From positions 1-28,990 of the forward strand of contig JAJYWM010000424.1 in assembly GCA_021791455.1 (NCBI GenBank): DNA of 28,990 bases, written 5' to 3'. The notes under the pieces are model-generated. The model saw only the letters and a list, made by a program, of their open reading frames with translations. It did not search any database and had not been told where the DNA came from. Both the position numbers and the translations under genes were made by a program. The DNA is from a bacterium. Its GTDB lineage: Bacteria; Chloroflexota; Dormibacteria; UBA8260; Bog-877. Positions 19,875-27,412 of the stretch are shown one piece after another; the stretch's first letter is position 1, and each line of letters starts with the position of its first letter.

Positions 19875-20632
19875 CCACAAGGCAGCGCAACCCGCTGGGG
19901 CGCACGGTGCGGCTGCTGGGGTGGATGGCCGACCACGACGCCGGGGACTTCGGGGTGCGGGAGCTGGCGGCGGCCGTCGGGATGGCACCCAGCACCGTCC
20001 ATCGTTCCCTGGGAGCGCTGGAGGACGAGGGCCTGGTCGACGCGGACCCGCAGTCGGGACGCTACCGACTGAGCCTGGGGTTCTACCGCCTCGCCCTCAA
20101 GGGGTCGCGCCGCACTCCACTTCGGGAGGTCGCCCGCCCGTTCGTGCTGGAGGCGGCCCGGGCGGCCGAGGAGGCGTGCCAGCTGGCGGTTTACGGGGAG
20201 ATCCAGCTCGCGGTCATGCACCTGATGGAGATTCCCTCCACCAGGCGGTTGCAGGTTCGCGCCCGTCTCTACGAGTGGGTCCCGCTCACCAACTCCGCGG
20301 CCGGGATGGCGGTGATGTCCAGGCTCGACTCGGAGTCGGTGGTCGCCGCCTTCGCAGCCGCCAAGGGTTCCGCGTCGGGTTCCGAGCTGGCCGAGCGCTT
20401 GGACCAGGTGCGGCGGCGCGGCTTCGCGGCAGCCGTCGGCTGGGCCGAGCCAGGCTGCGTCGAGCTGGCCGCGCCCTACAACGGCTTTGAGGGTCGAGTC
20501 CAGGGAGCCCTCTGCCTGGGGCTGCCCCAGGCTCGGCACAGCCCCAAGCTGGAGGAGGCTCTGGGCAGCCTGCTGATGATGGAGGCTCAGAAGCTCACCC
20601 AGGCCCTGGAAGAGGCGGACCCGCGGGCCTGA
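19871..20632 (+). CDS. IclR-family transcriptional regulator
   Basis: 253 aa if started at CTG 19871, 241 aa from GTG 19907. The GTG start would cut into the first helix of the winged-helix domain (RTVRLLGWMADHDAGDFGVR), so I prefer the upstream CTG. There is no ATG or GTG between the in-frame stop at 19841 and 19907. The HTH is VRELAAAVGMAPSTVHRSLG, wing about GRYRLSLGFYRLAL. The C-terminal effector domain (EEACQLAVYGEIQLAVMHLM, PLTNSAAGMAVMSRLD, GWAEPGCVELAAPYNGFEGR) binds a small molecule in this family. It converges on the ROK kinase gene with 2 bp between stops. Confidence 0.88.
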   Translation: MTTRQRNPLGRTVRLLGWMADHDAGDFGVRELAAAVGMAPSTVHRSLGALEDEGLVDADPQSGRYRLSLGFYRLALKGSRRTPLREVARPFVLEAARAAEEACQLAVYGEIQLAVMHLMEIPSTRRLQVRARLYEWVPLTNSAAGMAVMSRLDSESVVAAFAAAKGSASGSELAERLDQVRRRGFAAAVGWAEPGCVELAAPYNGFEGRVQGALCLGLPQARHSPKLEEALGSLLMMEAQKLTQALEEADPRA

Positions 20633-20634
20633 CC

Positions 20635-21555
20635 TCAGGCAGTCATGGATGTGAGCGGGTCGGCGTCCATGGCCAGCTCGAAGGCCCCCACCAGCCCCTG
20701 GTCCTCCCCCAGCTCCGCCCGCAGCAGGCGGCAGTGCTGGCGGGGAGCGGCGAAGCTCCCCCCCACCACACCCCGGACCATCTCATTCCAGAAGCCGGCG
20801 CCGGCACCAAACACCCCTCCGCCGAAGGCGATTCCGTCCAGGTTGAGCAGGTTGATGAGGCCGCCGACAGCCAGGCCCAGGTGTCGGGCGGCCTCCGACA
20901 GCACCAGAGCGGCCCTGCGGTCTCCGTCCTCCGCCGCACGGGAGACCGCTGCGGCGGTCTCCATCCCGGCCAGGGAGGCGATGGCAGTGCCCGACGCCAG
21001 AGCCTCCAAACAGCCCCGGTTGCCACAGGTGCAGACCGGACCGTCGGGGTCGGCCACCATGTGTCCGAATTCGCCGGCCTTACCCTGGGCGCCGCGGTAG
21101 AGACGGCCGCCGAGCACCAGGCCGGCGCCGATTCCCGTGCTGACCGTGACGTAGCCGAAGTTGCTGAAGCCACGACCGGCTCCCTGCCGGTGCTCCCCGA
21201 GCGCGGCCAGAGTGGCGTCATGGTCAACCAGGCAGGTGCTGCCCAGGGCGGACTCCACCGCGTCCTTCAGGGCGAACATCCTCCATCCAGGGAGATTGGG
21301 AGCTCCCTCGACCACCCCTGCGAAGGGATCCACCGGGCCGGGCACGCCGATGGCGACTATCCGATCCCGGGGATTGGACGGGCCGACCTCGTCCACCAGC
21401 CGTTTGATCTGGGCGACCACCGCCTCCGGCCCCTGGTGGGCGGTTCGGTCGCGAGCCCTGGCTCGGATCGCGCCGTCCCTGGCGAAGCGGGCGACCCTGA
21501 CCCAGGTGCCGCCCAGGTCGAGGGCTATGATCGCGGGGGCCCCCTCAGCCGGCAT
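20635..21555 (-). CDS. ROK-family sugar kinase (glucokinase-like)
   Basis: 306 aa from ATG 21555. TTG 21564 is an alternative. ROK features: phosphate-binding ALDLGGTWVRVARF at the N-terminus, GVPGPVDP, the catalytic Asp in DHDATLAALGEH (usual ND replaced by HD), TVSTGIGAGLVLGG, the EFGHM segment, and the zinc-binding CTCGNRGCLEALASG. It probably phosphorylates glucose or a related hexose or N-acetylhexosamine in the cytoplasm. Substrate is not decided by these motifs. It is last in the minus-strand chain, 12 bp after endonuclease IV. Confidence 0.92.
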   Translation of the reverse strand: MPAEGAPAIIALDLGGTWVRVARFARDGAIRARARDRTAHQGPEAVVAQIKRLVDEVGPSNPRDRIVAIGVPGPVDPFAGVVEGAPNLPGWRMFALKDAVESALGSTCLVDHDATLAALGEHRQGAGRGFSNFGYVTVSTGIGAGLVLGGRLYRGAQGKAGEFGHMVADPDGPVCTCGNRGCLEALASGTAIASLAGMETAAAVSRAAEDGDRRAALVLSEAARHLGLAVGGLINLLNLDGIAFGGGVFGAGAGFWNEMVRGVVGGSFAAPRQHCRLLRAELGEDQGLVGAFELAMDADPLTSMTA

Positions 21556-21567
21556 CGCCGCCAAACC

Positions 21568-22425
21568 TCACGAGCCGGCCGTGGCAGGGCCCGCCAGATC
21601 ACGCAGTCGGGTCACGTTGGCGCGGTCCGGCCCCTGGTGCTCCAGCCCAGGGACTTCCAGGATGAACGGGGCCTGCCGTAGAAGCGGGTCGGCCAGCATC
21701 CTCCGGAAAGCATCCGCCCCGATGAAGCCGTCCCCGATGTTCTCGTGACGATCACGGTTGGACGCCAGGGGTGCCTTGGAGTCGTTGGCATGTATCGCCC
21801 ACAGCCGGTCGCCCCCGATCTCCCGCCGGATCTCCTCCGTCATGGCGTCAAGCCCACTCGCAGAGGCGAGGTCGTAGCCTGCCGTGAACGCGTGCGCGGT
21901 GTCGAGGCAGAGGCCGACCCGGGGGCTTGCGACGGCGTCCATCATCTGCCGGATCTGGGCGAAGCTGCTGCCCACGTTGTCCCCGGCCCCGGCGCTGTTC
22001 TCGATGAGGAGGCGGCTATCTCCCCCAGCCGCCTCCAAGGCGCGCCGCATCGCCCGAGACATCTGCGGCAGCGTCGCCTCGAAGCCCTGGCCCCTGTGCG
22101 AGCCCGGATGGAAGATGACCCCGCTTACCCCGAATCGATTGGCCAGATCCAGGTAGTGCGCGAGAGCGTCTTCCGAGGAGGCGAGGAGGTCCTCCCTGGC
22201 GGTGGCCAGGTTGATGAGGTAGACGGCGTGGAAGAAGAAGGAGCCGAGGCCGGTCTCCGCCATCCGCTGGCGAAAGGACGCCACGGTTTCCTCGGGCGGA
22301 TCCAGGTGGCGCCAGGTCTGAGGTGCGGTCGGATGGACCTGCACAGCCTCGGCCCCTATCTCCAGGGCACGGTCGAAGGAGTTCAGAATTCCTCCCTTGA
22401 CGGAGACATGAGCGCCTATCGTCAC
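21568..22425 (-). CDS. nfo: Endonuclease IV (AP endonuclease)
   Basis: A zinc-dependent enzyme that cuts DNA 5' to abasic sites in base-excision repair. 285 aa, normal length. Metal ligands are visible in FFFHAVYLINLA, GVIFHPGSHRG, LLIENSAGAGDNVG, VGLCLDTAHAFTAGYDL, IHANDSKAPL with NRDRHENIGDGFIG, and FILEVPG. The start is GTG 22425 or GTG 22428, immediately before TIGAHVSVKGG. The longer open frame upstream is the antisense-frame overlap with the lipoprotein gene. Closely follows the lipoprotein stop (22430). Confidence 0.95.
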   Translation of the reverse strand: MTIGAHVSVKGGILNSFDRALEIGAEAVQVHPTAPQTWRHLDPPEETVASFRQRMAETGLGSFFFHAVYLINLATAREDLLASSEDALAHYLDLANRFGVSGVIFHPGSHRGQGFEATLPQMSRAMRRALEAAGGDSRLLIENSAGAGDNVGSSFAQIRQMMDAVASPRVGLCLDTAHAFTAGYDLASASGLDAMTEEIRREIGGDRLWAIHANDSKAPLASNRDRHENIGDGFIGADAFRRMLADPLLRQAPFILEVPGLEHQGPDRANVTRLRDLAGPATAGS

Positions 22426-22429
22426 CACC

Positions 22430-23152
22430 TCAGGTACCAGACGAGGTCGCGGGCGGCACGTAGACGTCTGCCGGCGGGGGCGGATCGATGGCCGGGATCC
22501 GGCCAAAGTCGTAGTAGCGCAATGAGATCGGGCTCCTTCCGGTGACGGTCAACTCCAGCAGGTGGTAGTTCCCCTTGGCGATGTACAGACGCAATGATGA
22601 ACTGGCCGGCCCCTCCTCCACCAGCCATACCCTATCGCCCCCGAGCGAGGCGGAGCGCAGCGAGAGAGGCGCCTTCAGATACTCCCGCAGAGTCGAGCCT
22701 ATCCCGGAGCCCGTGAACGGGGCGATGCTCTGCAGGTACCGCGACGCCAGGGTCGGGGTCTGCTGCACCCAGGTGGTGGCCGGGTTGAGATCACCGGGAA
22801 GGGAGGTGATACCCAGCTGCTGGAGTCCGAGCGGAGATAGGACGTAGACCTTGTCAGAGACGGCCGTGACCTGGAGGCTGAGTGTGGGAGACCCCGGCAC
22901 GGTTGTGACCACACTGCCGGAGAAGTTTCCATCTGGCAGGGTCGCGACCACGAAGGTGGTCGTCGTGACGCCGGCCTTGGCACTGCCGGAGATGCGAAAC
23001 GACACGTGGGCCATCACCGTGGCCGATCTCTGGGTGATCGTCTGCACCGATGGCTGCTCCGAGCCGCACGCGGCCAGCAGCGGCACCAGCAGCAGAAGGG
23101 GAAGGATGGCCACGAACCGGCGCAGCCTGCTTGGGGACCAAGGAGACGTCAC
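22430..23152 (-). CDS. Lipoprotein of LppX/LprAFG-like fold
   Basis: 240 aa. A signal peptide with lipobox: RRFVAILPLLLLVPLLAACG, cysteine at about residue 28, so the mature protein should be lipid-anchored outside the membrane. The rest (VMAHVSFRISGSAKAG, DGNFSGSVVTTV, VSDKVYVLSPLG, SRYLQSIAPFTG, YHLLELTVTG, ISLRYYDFG) has the pattern of the LppX/LprG or LolA-like half-barrel that binds lipids or glycolipids. Family assignment is by pattern and moderate in certainty. GTG 23152 overlaps the exchanger stop (GTGA). The C-terminal Pro-rich tail is probably flexible. Confidence 0.8.
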   Translation of the reverse strand: MTSPWSPSRLRRFVAILPLLLLVPLLAACGSEQPSVQTITQRSATVMAHVSFRISGSAKAGVTTTTFVVATLPDGNFSGSVVTTVPGSPTLSLQVTAVSDKVYVLSPLGLQQLGITSLPGDLNPATTWVQQTPTLASRYLQSIAPFTGSGIGSTLREYLKAPLSLRSASLGGDRVWLVEEGPASSSLRLYIAKGNYHLLELTVTGRSPISLRYYDFGRIPAIDPPPPADVYVPPATSSGT

Positions 23153-24144
23153 GGGCGGGACACCATGACCGCGATCACATAGAGAGCGTAGAGCCCTATG
23201 CCAATTGGAGCCACGATGCGGGCGTCGAGGCCCCGCGGCCCGATCGCGGCCAGGGCGACCAGGGCCCCGCTGGCGGTTGCGGCAGCGGCCAGGAACCCGA
23301 TCCCAGACGGATTCCAGGGGGTGAAGCAGAGTCCGATGATGGCAGGCACGGTGGCCTGAAACACCATGGCCCCAGTGACATTGCCCAGAGCCAGCACATC
23401 CTTTCCCCGGGCAACCCAAAGGGAGCCTGCCACCATCTCCGGCAACTCGGTTGCGAGCGGTACCAGGAGCAGCGCCAGCACCAGAGCCGAGAGCCCCACG
23501 ACTGCCGCGAGCCCGTGGAGAGCGAGCAGGAACAGCTCACTGGCCAGGGACAGCCCCAGCAGGGCCAAGAGCAGCTGTACGGCCCCACCCACAGCCGAGT
23601 TCGAGCGTAGATGGCCGTGCAGGAGGCGGGACCCGAGCAGGCGCTGCAGGGGCTCTGAATCCTGGTCCGGCAGGGTCCCGCTGCGCAGGCCACGCCGCAC
23701 GAAGAGGGCGTATAGCCCGGCCAGGATCGCGGCATCCACCCATCTCAGCGGGGGCGGGGCGAAGGCGCCGAGGATGAGGAGCGCGTAGCTGGCGATGAAG
23801 GTGTAGAGGACGCCCGTGCTGGCCCCGGCGGGGACGGCCAGACGGCACCTGCCCTTGGCAAGGCACACCACGGCCGTGAGGCCCAAGCCCGCCGTCGCCA
23901 GCATGAACGGCGCCCCCAGAATGGCTCCGGTGGCGGTGGCGGCCGCGGTCGTCCCGCCTCCTATCAGGGCGACGACCGGGACTATGCTTTCCGGCAGTGC
24001 CGTGCCGATGGCGGCCAGGATGCTGCCGGTCGCCTGGTGGCTCAGGCCCAACCTCTCGGCCTGCCACTCGATGGAGTTGGTGAAGAGCGCCGCCGATGCC
24101 AGCATCAGGATCAGGCCGGCCAGGAAGAGTCCGGCTATGCCCAC
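23149..24144 (-). CDS. CaCA-family cation (Na+/Ca2+-type) exchanger
   Basis: 331 aa with about ten membrane helices in two inverted halves. The two alpha-repeat motifs are GSILAAIGTALPESIVPVVA in the first half and VPLATELPEMVAGSLWVARG followed by NVTGAMVFQATVPA in the second. The Glu in ALPES and in TELPE are the expected ion ligands. It should export Ca2+ or another cation in exchange for Na+ or H+. GTG 24144 begins just before the first helix and 4 bp after the Nudix stop. The longer open frame upstream lacks family character. Confidence 0.88.
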   Translation of the reverse strand: MGIAGLFLAGLILMLASAALFTNSIEWQAERLGLSHQATGSILAAIGTALPESIVPVVALIGGGTTAAATATGAILGAPFMLATAGLGLTAVVCLAKGRCRLAVPAGASTGVLYTFIASYALLILGAFAPPPLRWVDAAILAGLYALFVRRGLRSGTLPDQDSEPLQRLLGSRLLHGHLRSNSAVGGAVQLLLALLGLSLASELFLLALHGLAAVVGLSALVLALLLVPLATELPEMVAGSLWVARGKDVLALGNVTGAMVFQATVPAIIGLCFTPWNPSGIGFLAAAATASGALVALAAIGPRGLDARIVAPIGIGLYALYVIAVMVSRP

Positions 24145-24148
24145 GGCA

Positions 24149-24649
24149 TCACGGCCAGCGCATCTGTCCGCGACGGCGCGCCAGCACCGCGGCCGCCTCC
24201 GAGCCCAGGGCTGCGCCGTGGCGGATGACGTCACCCAGGTCCACCGGCTGCGAGCGTTCGAACGGCTGCGGGCCAGGGTCGGCCAGGGCGTCCCAGATGC
24301 GCTGCCTGTACCACGGGAAGAGTGCGGGAGGAAGGTTGTCGGGCTCGGCCCACATGAGGCGGAGCGCCTCCCTGGTGCGGCGCAGAGTTCCCCCGGTCGG
24401 GTGGGCTCGGAAGGTATGGTCGATGCCGACCCTGATCCCCCGGAAGTGGTAGACGCCCGTGAGTCGATCGATGGCGATCTGCAGGCCGCATTCCTCGCGG
24501 GTCTCGCGCATCACGGTGAGGGCGGGATCCTCCCCCTCCGCGACGTGGCCTCCCGGCGGCTCCCATCCCGGGGGCCAGGGTCGGAGCTGCAACAGCACCC
24601 GGCCCAGATGGTCGACAATGACCCCCTGGGCTCCTACCACGCGTGCCAT
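24149..24649 (-). CDS. Nudix hydrolase
   Basis: 166 aa. A perfect Nudix box at residues 34-56: G-x5-E-x7-REUxEExGU, with REECGL equivalent visible as RETREECGL. The fold starts at VVGAQGVIVDHLGRVLLQLR. It hydrolyses a nucleoside diphosphate linked to another group. The substrate is unknown. The start ATG 24649 shares one base with the stop of the M50 protease gene (TGATG), so translation is probably coupled. The C-terminal about 45 residues after the core are Arg/Ala-rich. Confidence 0.92.
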   Translation of the reverse strand: MARVVGAQGVIVDHLGRVLLQLRPWPPGWEPPGGHVAEGEDPALTVMRETREECGLQIAIDRLTGVYHFRGIRVGIDHTFRAHPTGGTLRRTREALRLMWAEPDNLPPALFPWYRQRIWDALADPGPQPFERSQPVDLGDVIRHGAALGSEAAAVLARRRGQMRWP

Positions 24650-25434
24650 CAGGTGACCAGGCAGGAGTGCGCGAGGGCGGCGCCAAGTGCGGACGAATTG
24701 GGGTAGAACAGCCACTCGAAATTTGGGAAGAAGGTCTGGGGAACTGGCCCGGTCACCACGTGCGACCAGAGCCAGTCGAAAGCTCCGTACAGCGGATACG
24801 AGAGGGGGCTGAAGCCCCCCAGCAGGTTGGGCAGGACCAAGACCACCAGGATGAGCGTGATGTAGATCCCATTGCGATTGCGCTGGGCCCACAGGAACGG
24901 CCCTGGAAACTGCCTCCCCAGGAGCCCTTCTGCGACTCCGAATCCGTCCAACGGAGGGATGGGCAGCAGGTTGAACACGAAGAGGATGACGTTGACGTAG
25001 AAAGCCTCAACCAAGAACCAGTAGACGAAGCCCAAGAGGGGCAGATGGAAGCTGGGGACCAAGCAGGTGGCGAGCCAAGGGCTGGTCGCCAGCAGTACCC
25101 GCAGTAGCACTCCGAGCCCGGCCGCCACGAGCAGATTGCTGAGGGGCCCCGCAAACGACACCCAGGCCCGCTGCCGGCCGCTTCTGACGTAGGCGGGGTT
25201 GAACATGACGGGGCGGGCGAATCCGAACCCTATCACCAGCAGCATCACCAGGCCAAGCGGGTCCACCTGATCGGCGGGGTTCAGACTGAGCCGCCCCTGC
25301 CGCCTGGGCGTGGGATCTCCGTATCCCGTTGCCGCGGCAGCGTGGCAGTACTCGTGGACGGTGAATCCGAGTGCGATCCCGGGAATGGCGAAGACGACCA
25401 GGATCAGGTAGAACTCGACCCCGCTGCCGACCAC
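24649..25434 (-). CDS. M50 family intramembrane metalloprotease (site-2 protease type)
   Basis: 261 aa, five to six membrane helices. The zinc site HEYCH (His27, Glu28, His31) lies in the first helix region (IALGFTVHEYCHAAAA). The third ligand is expected in LLPIPPLDG, the equivalent of the NPDG motif. No PDZ or CBS domain is present, as in the compact M50 subgroup. Such proteases cleave membrane helices of regulatory or damaged proteins. GTG 25434 is 6 bp after the small gene upstream. It belongs to the cluster with the Get3-like ATPase. Confidence 0.92.
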   Translation of the reverse strand: MVGSGVEFYLILVVFAIPGIALGFTVHEYCHAAAATGYGDPTPRRQGRLSLNPADQVDPLGLVMLLVIGFGFARPVMFNPAYVRSGRQRAWVSFAGPLSNLLVAAGLGVLLRVLLATSPWLATCLVPSFHLPLLGFVYWFLVEAFYVNVILFVFNLLPIPPLDGFGVAEGLLGRQFPGPFLWAQRNRNGIYITLILVVLVLPNLLGGFSPLSYPLYGAFDWLWSHVVTGPVPQTFFPNFEWLFYPNSSALGAALAHSCLVT

Positions 25435-25440
25435 CCCAGG

Positions 25441-25674
25441 TCAGTCCAGCGGGATCTTGCGGACCCGGCGCGAGTCGGCGGGTTCCGGTGCCTGCCCCTG
25501 GTGGTGCTCCAGCGCCGCGATAGCCGCGAGCAGCAGTTCCCGCTGGGCGCGGATCAAATGTATCCGGGCCTCCGGCGGCAGTAGCTCCTCCACCCCCCGG
25601 GTCGCATGGGCCACCATGTCTCCGAGGACATGGGCGGCCGACTGGCCCACGCTGGCTGGGGGTGTGCGAGGCAT
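25441..25674 (-). CDS. Small alpha-helical protein, 77 aa, unknown
   Basis: Not recognised. It is predicted mostly helical: a Gly/Ala/His-containing helix SAAHVLGDMVAHATRGVEEL and a second helix PEARIHLIRAQRELLLAAIA with ALEHH, then a charged tail ending RRVRKIPLD. No membrane helix or Cys is present. ATG 25674 shares one base with the stop of the ArsA-like gene (TGATG), so the two are probably made together, and it could be a partner of the ATPase. That role is inference from position. Confidence 0.7.
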   Translation of the reverse strand: MPRTPPASVGQSAAHVLGDMVAHATRGVEELLPPEARIHLIRAQRELLLAAIAALEHHQGQAPEPADSRRVRKIPLD

Positions 25675-26843
25675 CAGCTCGCCCTCCCGAAGAGGATCAT
25701 CAGCTTGCCGTCCTCCAGGCGGGCGGACCTGGTCTCCTTGCCACGCAGCACGCGAGGGAGGGAGATCTCCCTCTTGTAGGGGCCAACACTTATGTAGAGC
25801 TCGTCATCCTTCTGCGTCAGCTCGACCTCTTCCCGGCTGACGAAGGGAATCTGCATGGTCAGCAGGTACTCGTCACCCGTCTTGCGCAGGGTCTGCGACT
25901 TGGCCCGGTAGAGGATGTCCTCCGGGGGGGTGTCGCCGAACAATGACCCGCCCAGCTCATCGAGGTGCTCCACCCCCACTATCTCATGATCGAAGAGGCG
26001 CGACTGCAGGATGGGCACTGGCGAGAAGGCCTCGTCGACCTGCTCAGAGTACTTGGCCTGCACCCGGCGCCAATCGCTGAAGTAGCCCTCCCCGACCTCC
26101 TTTGGCAGAACCCGGTTCACCAAAACCGCGTCCACCTGGTAGTCATAGAGGTTGAGGTAGGTGAAGGCTCGTTGCGCCTCCTTGATCACCATCTTCTCCA
26201 GGTTCAGCACCAAGCGCACGGTGCAAGTCTTGGGGTCGGACAGCACCTCCTTCATCGAGTCCAGGTCCACCAGCAACTGGCGCACCGAGCCGTAGATCTC
26301 GTCACTCGGGAGCGGGACTCCAATGAACGGTTGCACCATCGGCCGGGCCATCTTCATCACCCGCCGCTCGATGGGAAAGATCTTGTTCAGATACCAGCGG
26401 GCAACGTCCGGAAAGGCGAGCAGTTGCAGGGTCTCTCCGGTGGGGGCGCAGTCCACCACCAGCACATCGAACAGCCCCTGCTCGGAGTGGCGTCGGATCC
26501 ACATCAGGCTGGCCACCTCCTCCATCCCGGGCGGGGTGGCGAGCTCCTCGGCGATGATGTCGTCCACACCCTGGGAGTTGAACAGCGAAGCCAGGTACTC
26601 GTGGATCTTCTCCCAGTGCCCCTCCATCTCATGGAGGGCGTTGACCTCCTGGGCAAACAGGTTCTCCCCCACCTGGATCGGCTCCGGGCCGATCTCGCAG
26701 TCCAGCGAGTCCCCCAGGCTGTGAGCGGCATCGGTGGAGATCACGAGAGTCTTGAGTCCACGCTTGGCGCAGCGCACCGCGGTGGCGGCTGCGATGGTGG
26801 TCTTGCCGACGCCACCCTTGCCGGTGTAGAGGATCACCCGCAT
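25674..26843 (-). CDS. ArsA/Get3 (TRC40)-family ATPase with C-terminal HSP20-like domain
   Basis: 389 aa. The deviant Walker A GKGGVGKTT (residues 8-16) is followed by switch I STDAAHSLGDSLD and switch II VVDCAPTGETL, both diagnostic of the ArsA/Get3 dimeric ATPases. A helical subdomain rich in Met and hydrophobic residues lies between about 70 and 210 (NKIFPIERRVMKMARPMVQP). Residues about 322-389 form an alpha-crystallin-like beta-sandwich (EYLLTMQIPFVSREEVELTQ, ISVGPYKREISLPRVL, LEDGKLMILF). Eukaryotic relatives insert tail-anchored membrane proteins, bacterial ArsA drives arsenite export. No ars genes are nearby, which favours a targeting or chaperone role. ATG 26843 has a TATACT -10 only 6 nt upstream, predicting leaderless mRNA. 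Confidence 0.93.
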   Translation of the reverse strand: MRVILYTGKGGVGKTTIAAATAVRCAKRGLKTLVISTDAAHSLGDSLDCEIGPEPIQVGENLFAQEVNALHEMEGHWEKIHEYLASLFNSQGVDDIIAEELATPPGMEEVASLMWIRRHSEQGLFDVLVVDCAPTGETLQLLAFPDVARWYLNKIFPIERRVMKMARPMVQPFIGVPLPSDEIYGSVRQLLVDLDSMKEVLSDPKTCTVRLVLNLEKMVIKEAQRAFTYLNLYDYQVDAVLVNRVLPKEVGEGYFSDWRRVQAKYSEQVDEAFSPVPILQSRLFDHEIVGVEHLDELGGSLFGDTPPEDILYRAKSQTLRKTGDEYLLTMQIPFVSREEVELTQKDDELYISVGPYKREISLPRVLRGKETRSARLEDGKLMILFGRAS

Positions 26844-26849
26844 GGGCCG

Positions 26850-26855
26850 AGTATA
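26850..26855 (-). promoter_or_regulatory. -10 element for leaderless ArsA/Get3-like gene
   Basis: On the minus strand TATACT ends 6 nt before ATG 26843, so transcription should start at or within one base of the ATG. No ribosome site exists in the 6-nt gap. It lies inside the 44-bp gap after the upstream gene, so the ATPase can be expressed independently. Confidence 0.6.
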
Positions 26856-26887
26856 GGGACCGGTCCCCAGTTCCCCTCCGGGGGACC

Positions 26888-27358
26888 TCAGTGGATGAAG
26901 ATCAGCCCCAGGATCACCAGCGCCAGCATCGCGAGCGAGACCCAGATGACTCCCCGGACATCCATTCGGAGATAGGGAGTGCGGTCCAGGGGCACGCCAG
27001 GACTGTCATCGAGAGGCTCCAGGTTGGCCTCCTGGCGACGCCTCAACTCCGCGCGGCCGGCGATCCTGGTGCGCTTGGGAAGCAATGACTCCGAGGCTCC
27101 GGTGGGCGGAGCTCCATCAGAGATGATCTGTTCTTCCCGCGCCTCGGCGGCGCCACGCCGAGGCAGGCCAGAGGACGCTGGTTGAGCCACGGTGCCCTCG
27201 TTGGGAGACGCCGCCCCCTCAGGGAGCCGCTGCTCGGCCGCTGTCGGCCCATCGGGGACCGACCCGGCCGCCTGCTGCGGGACGGCCGTGGAACTCCGGG
27301 GCGCGCCTGGACGCTTCCTGGGTGGGGTCGTCCCCCTGCGCTTGGTACGTCTGGCCAA
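26888..27358 (-). CDS. Tail-anchored-type membrane protein, unknown function
   Basis: 156 aa, no named family recognised. The N-terminal 25 residues are strongly basic (MARRTKRR, PRKRPGAPR). A long Ala/Pro/Gly/Glu-rich, probably disordered region follows, then a charged stretch (LPKRTRIAGRAELRRRQEAN, LEPLDDSPGVPLDRTPYLRM) and one C-terminal membrane helix (about 136-155: GVIWVSLAMLALVILGLIFI) followed by a single His. With no signal peptide and the only helix at the very end, the layout is that of a tail-anchored protein with a cytoplasmic body. TTG 27358 has GGAG 6 nt upstream. It lies 44 bp before the Get3/ArsA-like gene on the same strand. Confidence 0.75.
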   Translation of the reverse strand: MARRTKRRGTTPPRKRPGAPRSSTAVPQQAAGSVPDGPTAAEQRLPEGAASPNEGTVAQPASSGLPRRGAAEAREEQIISDGAPPTGASESLLPKRTRIAGRAELRRRQEANLEPLDDSPGVPLDRTPYLRMDVRGVIWVSLAMLALVILGLIFIH

Positions 27359-27406
27359 TTGCGGCTCCGCTGAATGGCCCCGCGGGGCTCCTAGTGAGGC
27401 GGCGCC

Positions 27407-27412
27407 AGTTTA
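27407..27412 (-). promoter_or_regulatory. Candidate -10 element for the tail-anchored protein gene
   Basis: The minus strand reads TAAACT. A start about 7 nt downstream would give a leader of about 42 nt that includes the GGAG site before TTG 27358. No good -35 is visible. Confidence 0.35.

Noticed and set aside
25674..26843. Arsenite efflux ATPase (ars operon)
   Set aside because: No arsB, acr3, arsR, arsC or arsD is nearby, and the single ATPase domain with HSP20 extension differs from the duplicated classical ArsA. A Get3-like role is preferred but not proven.
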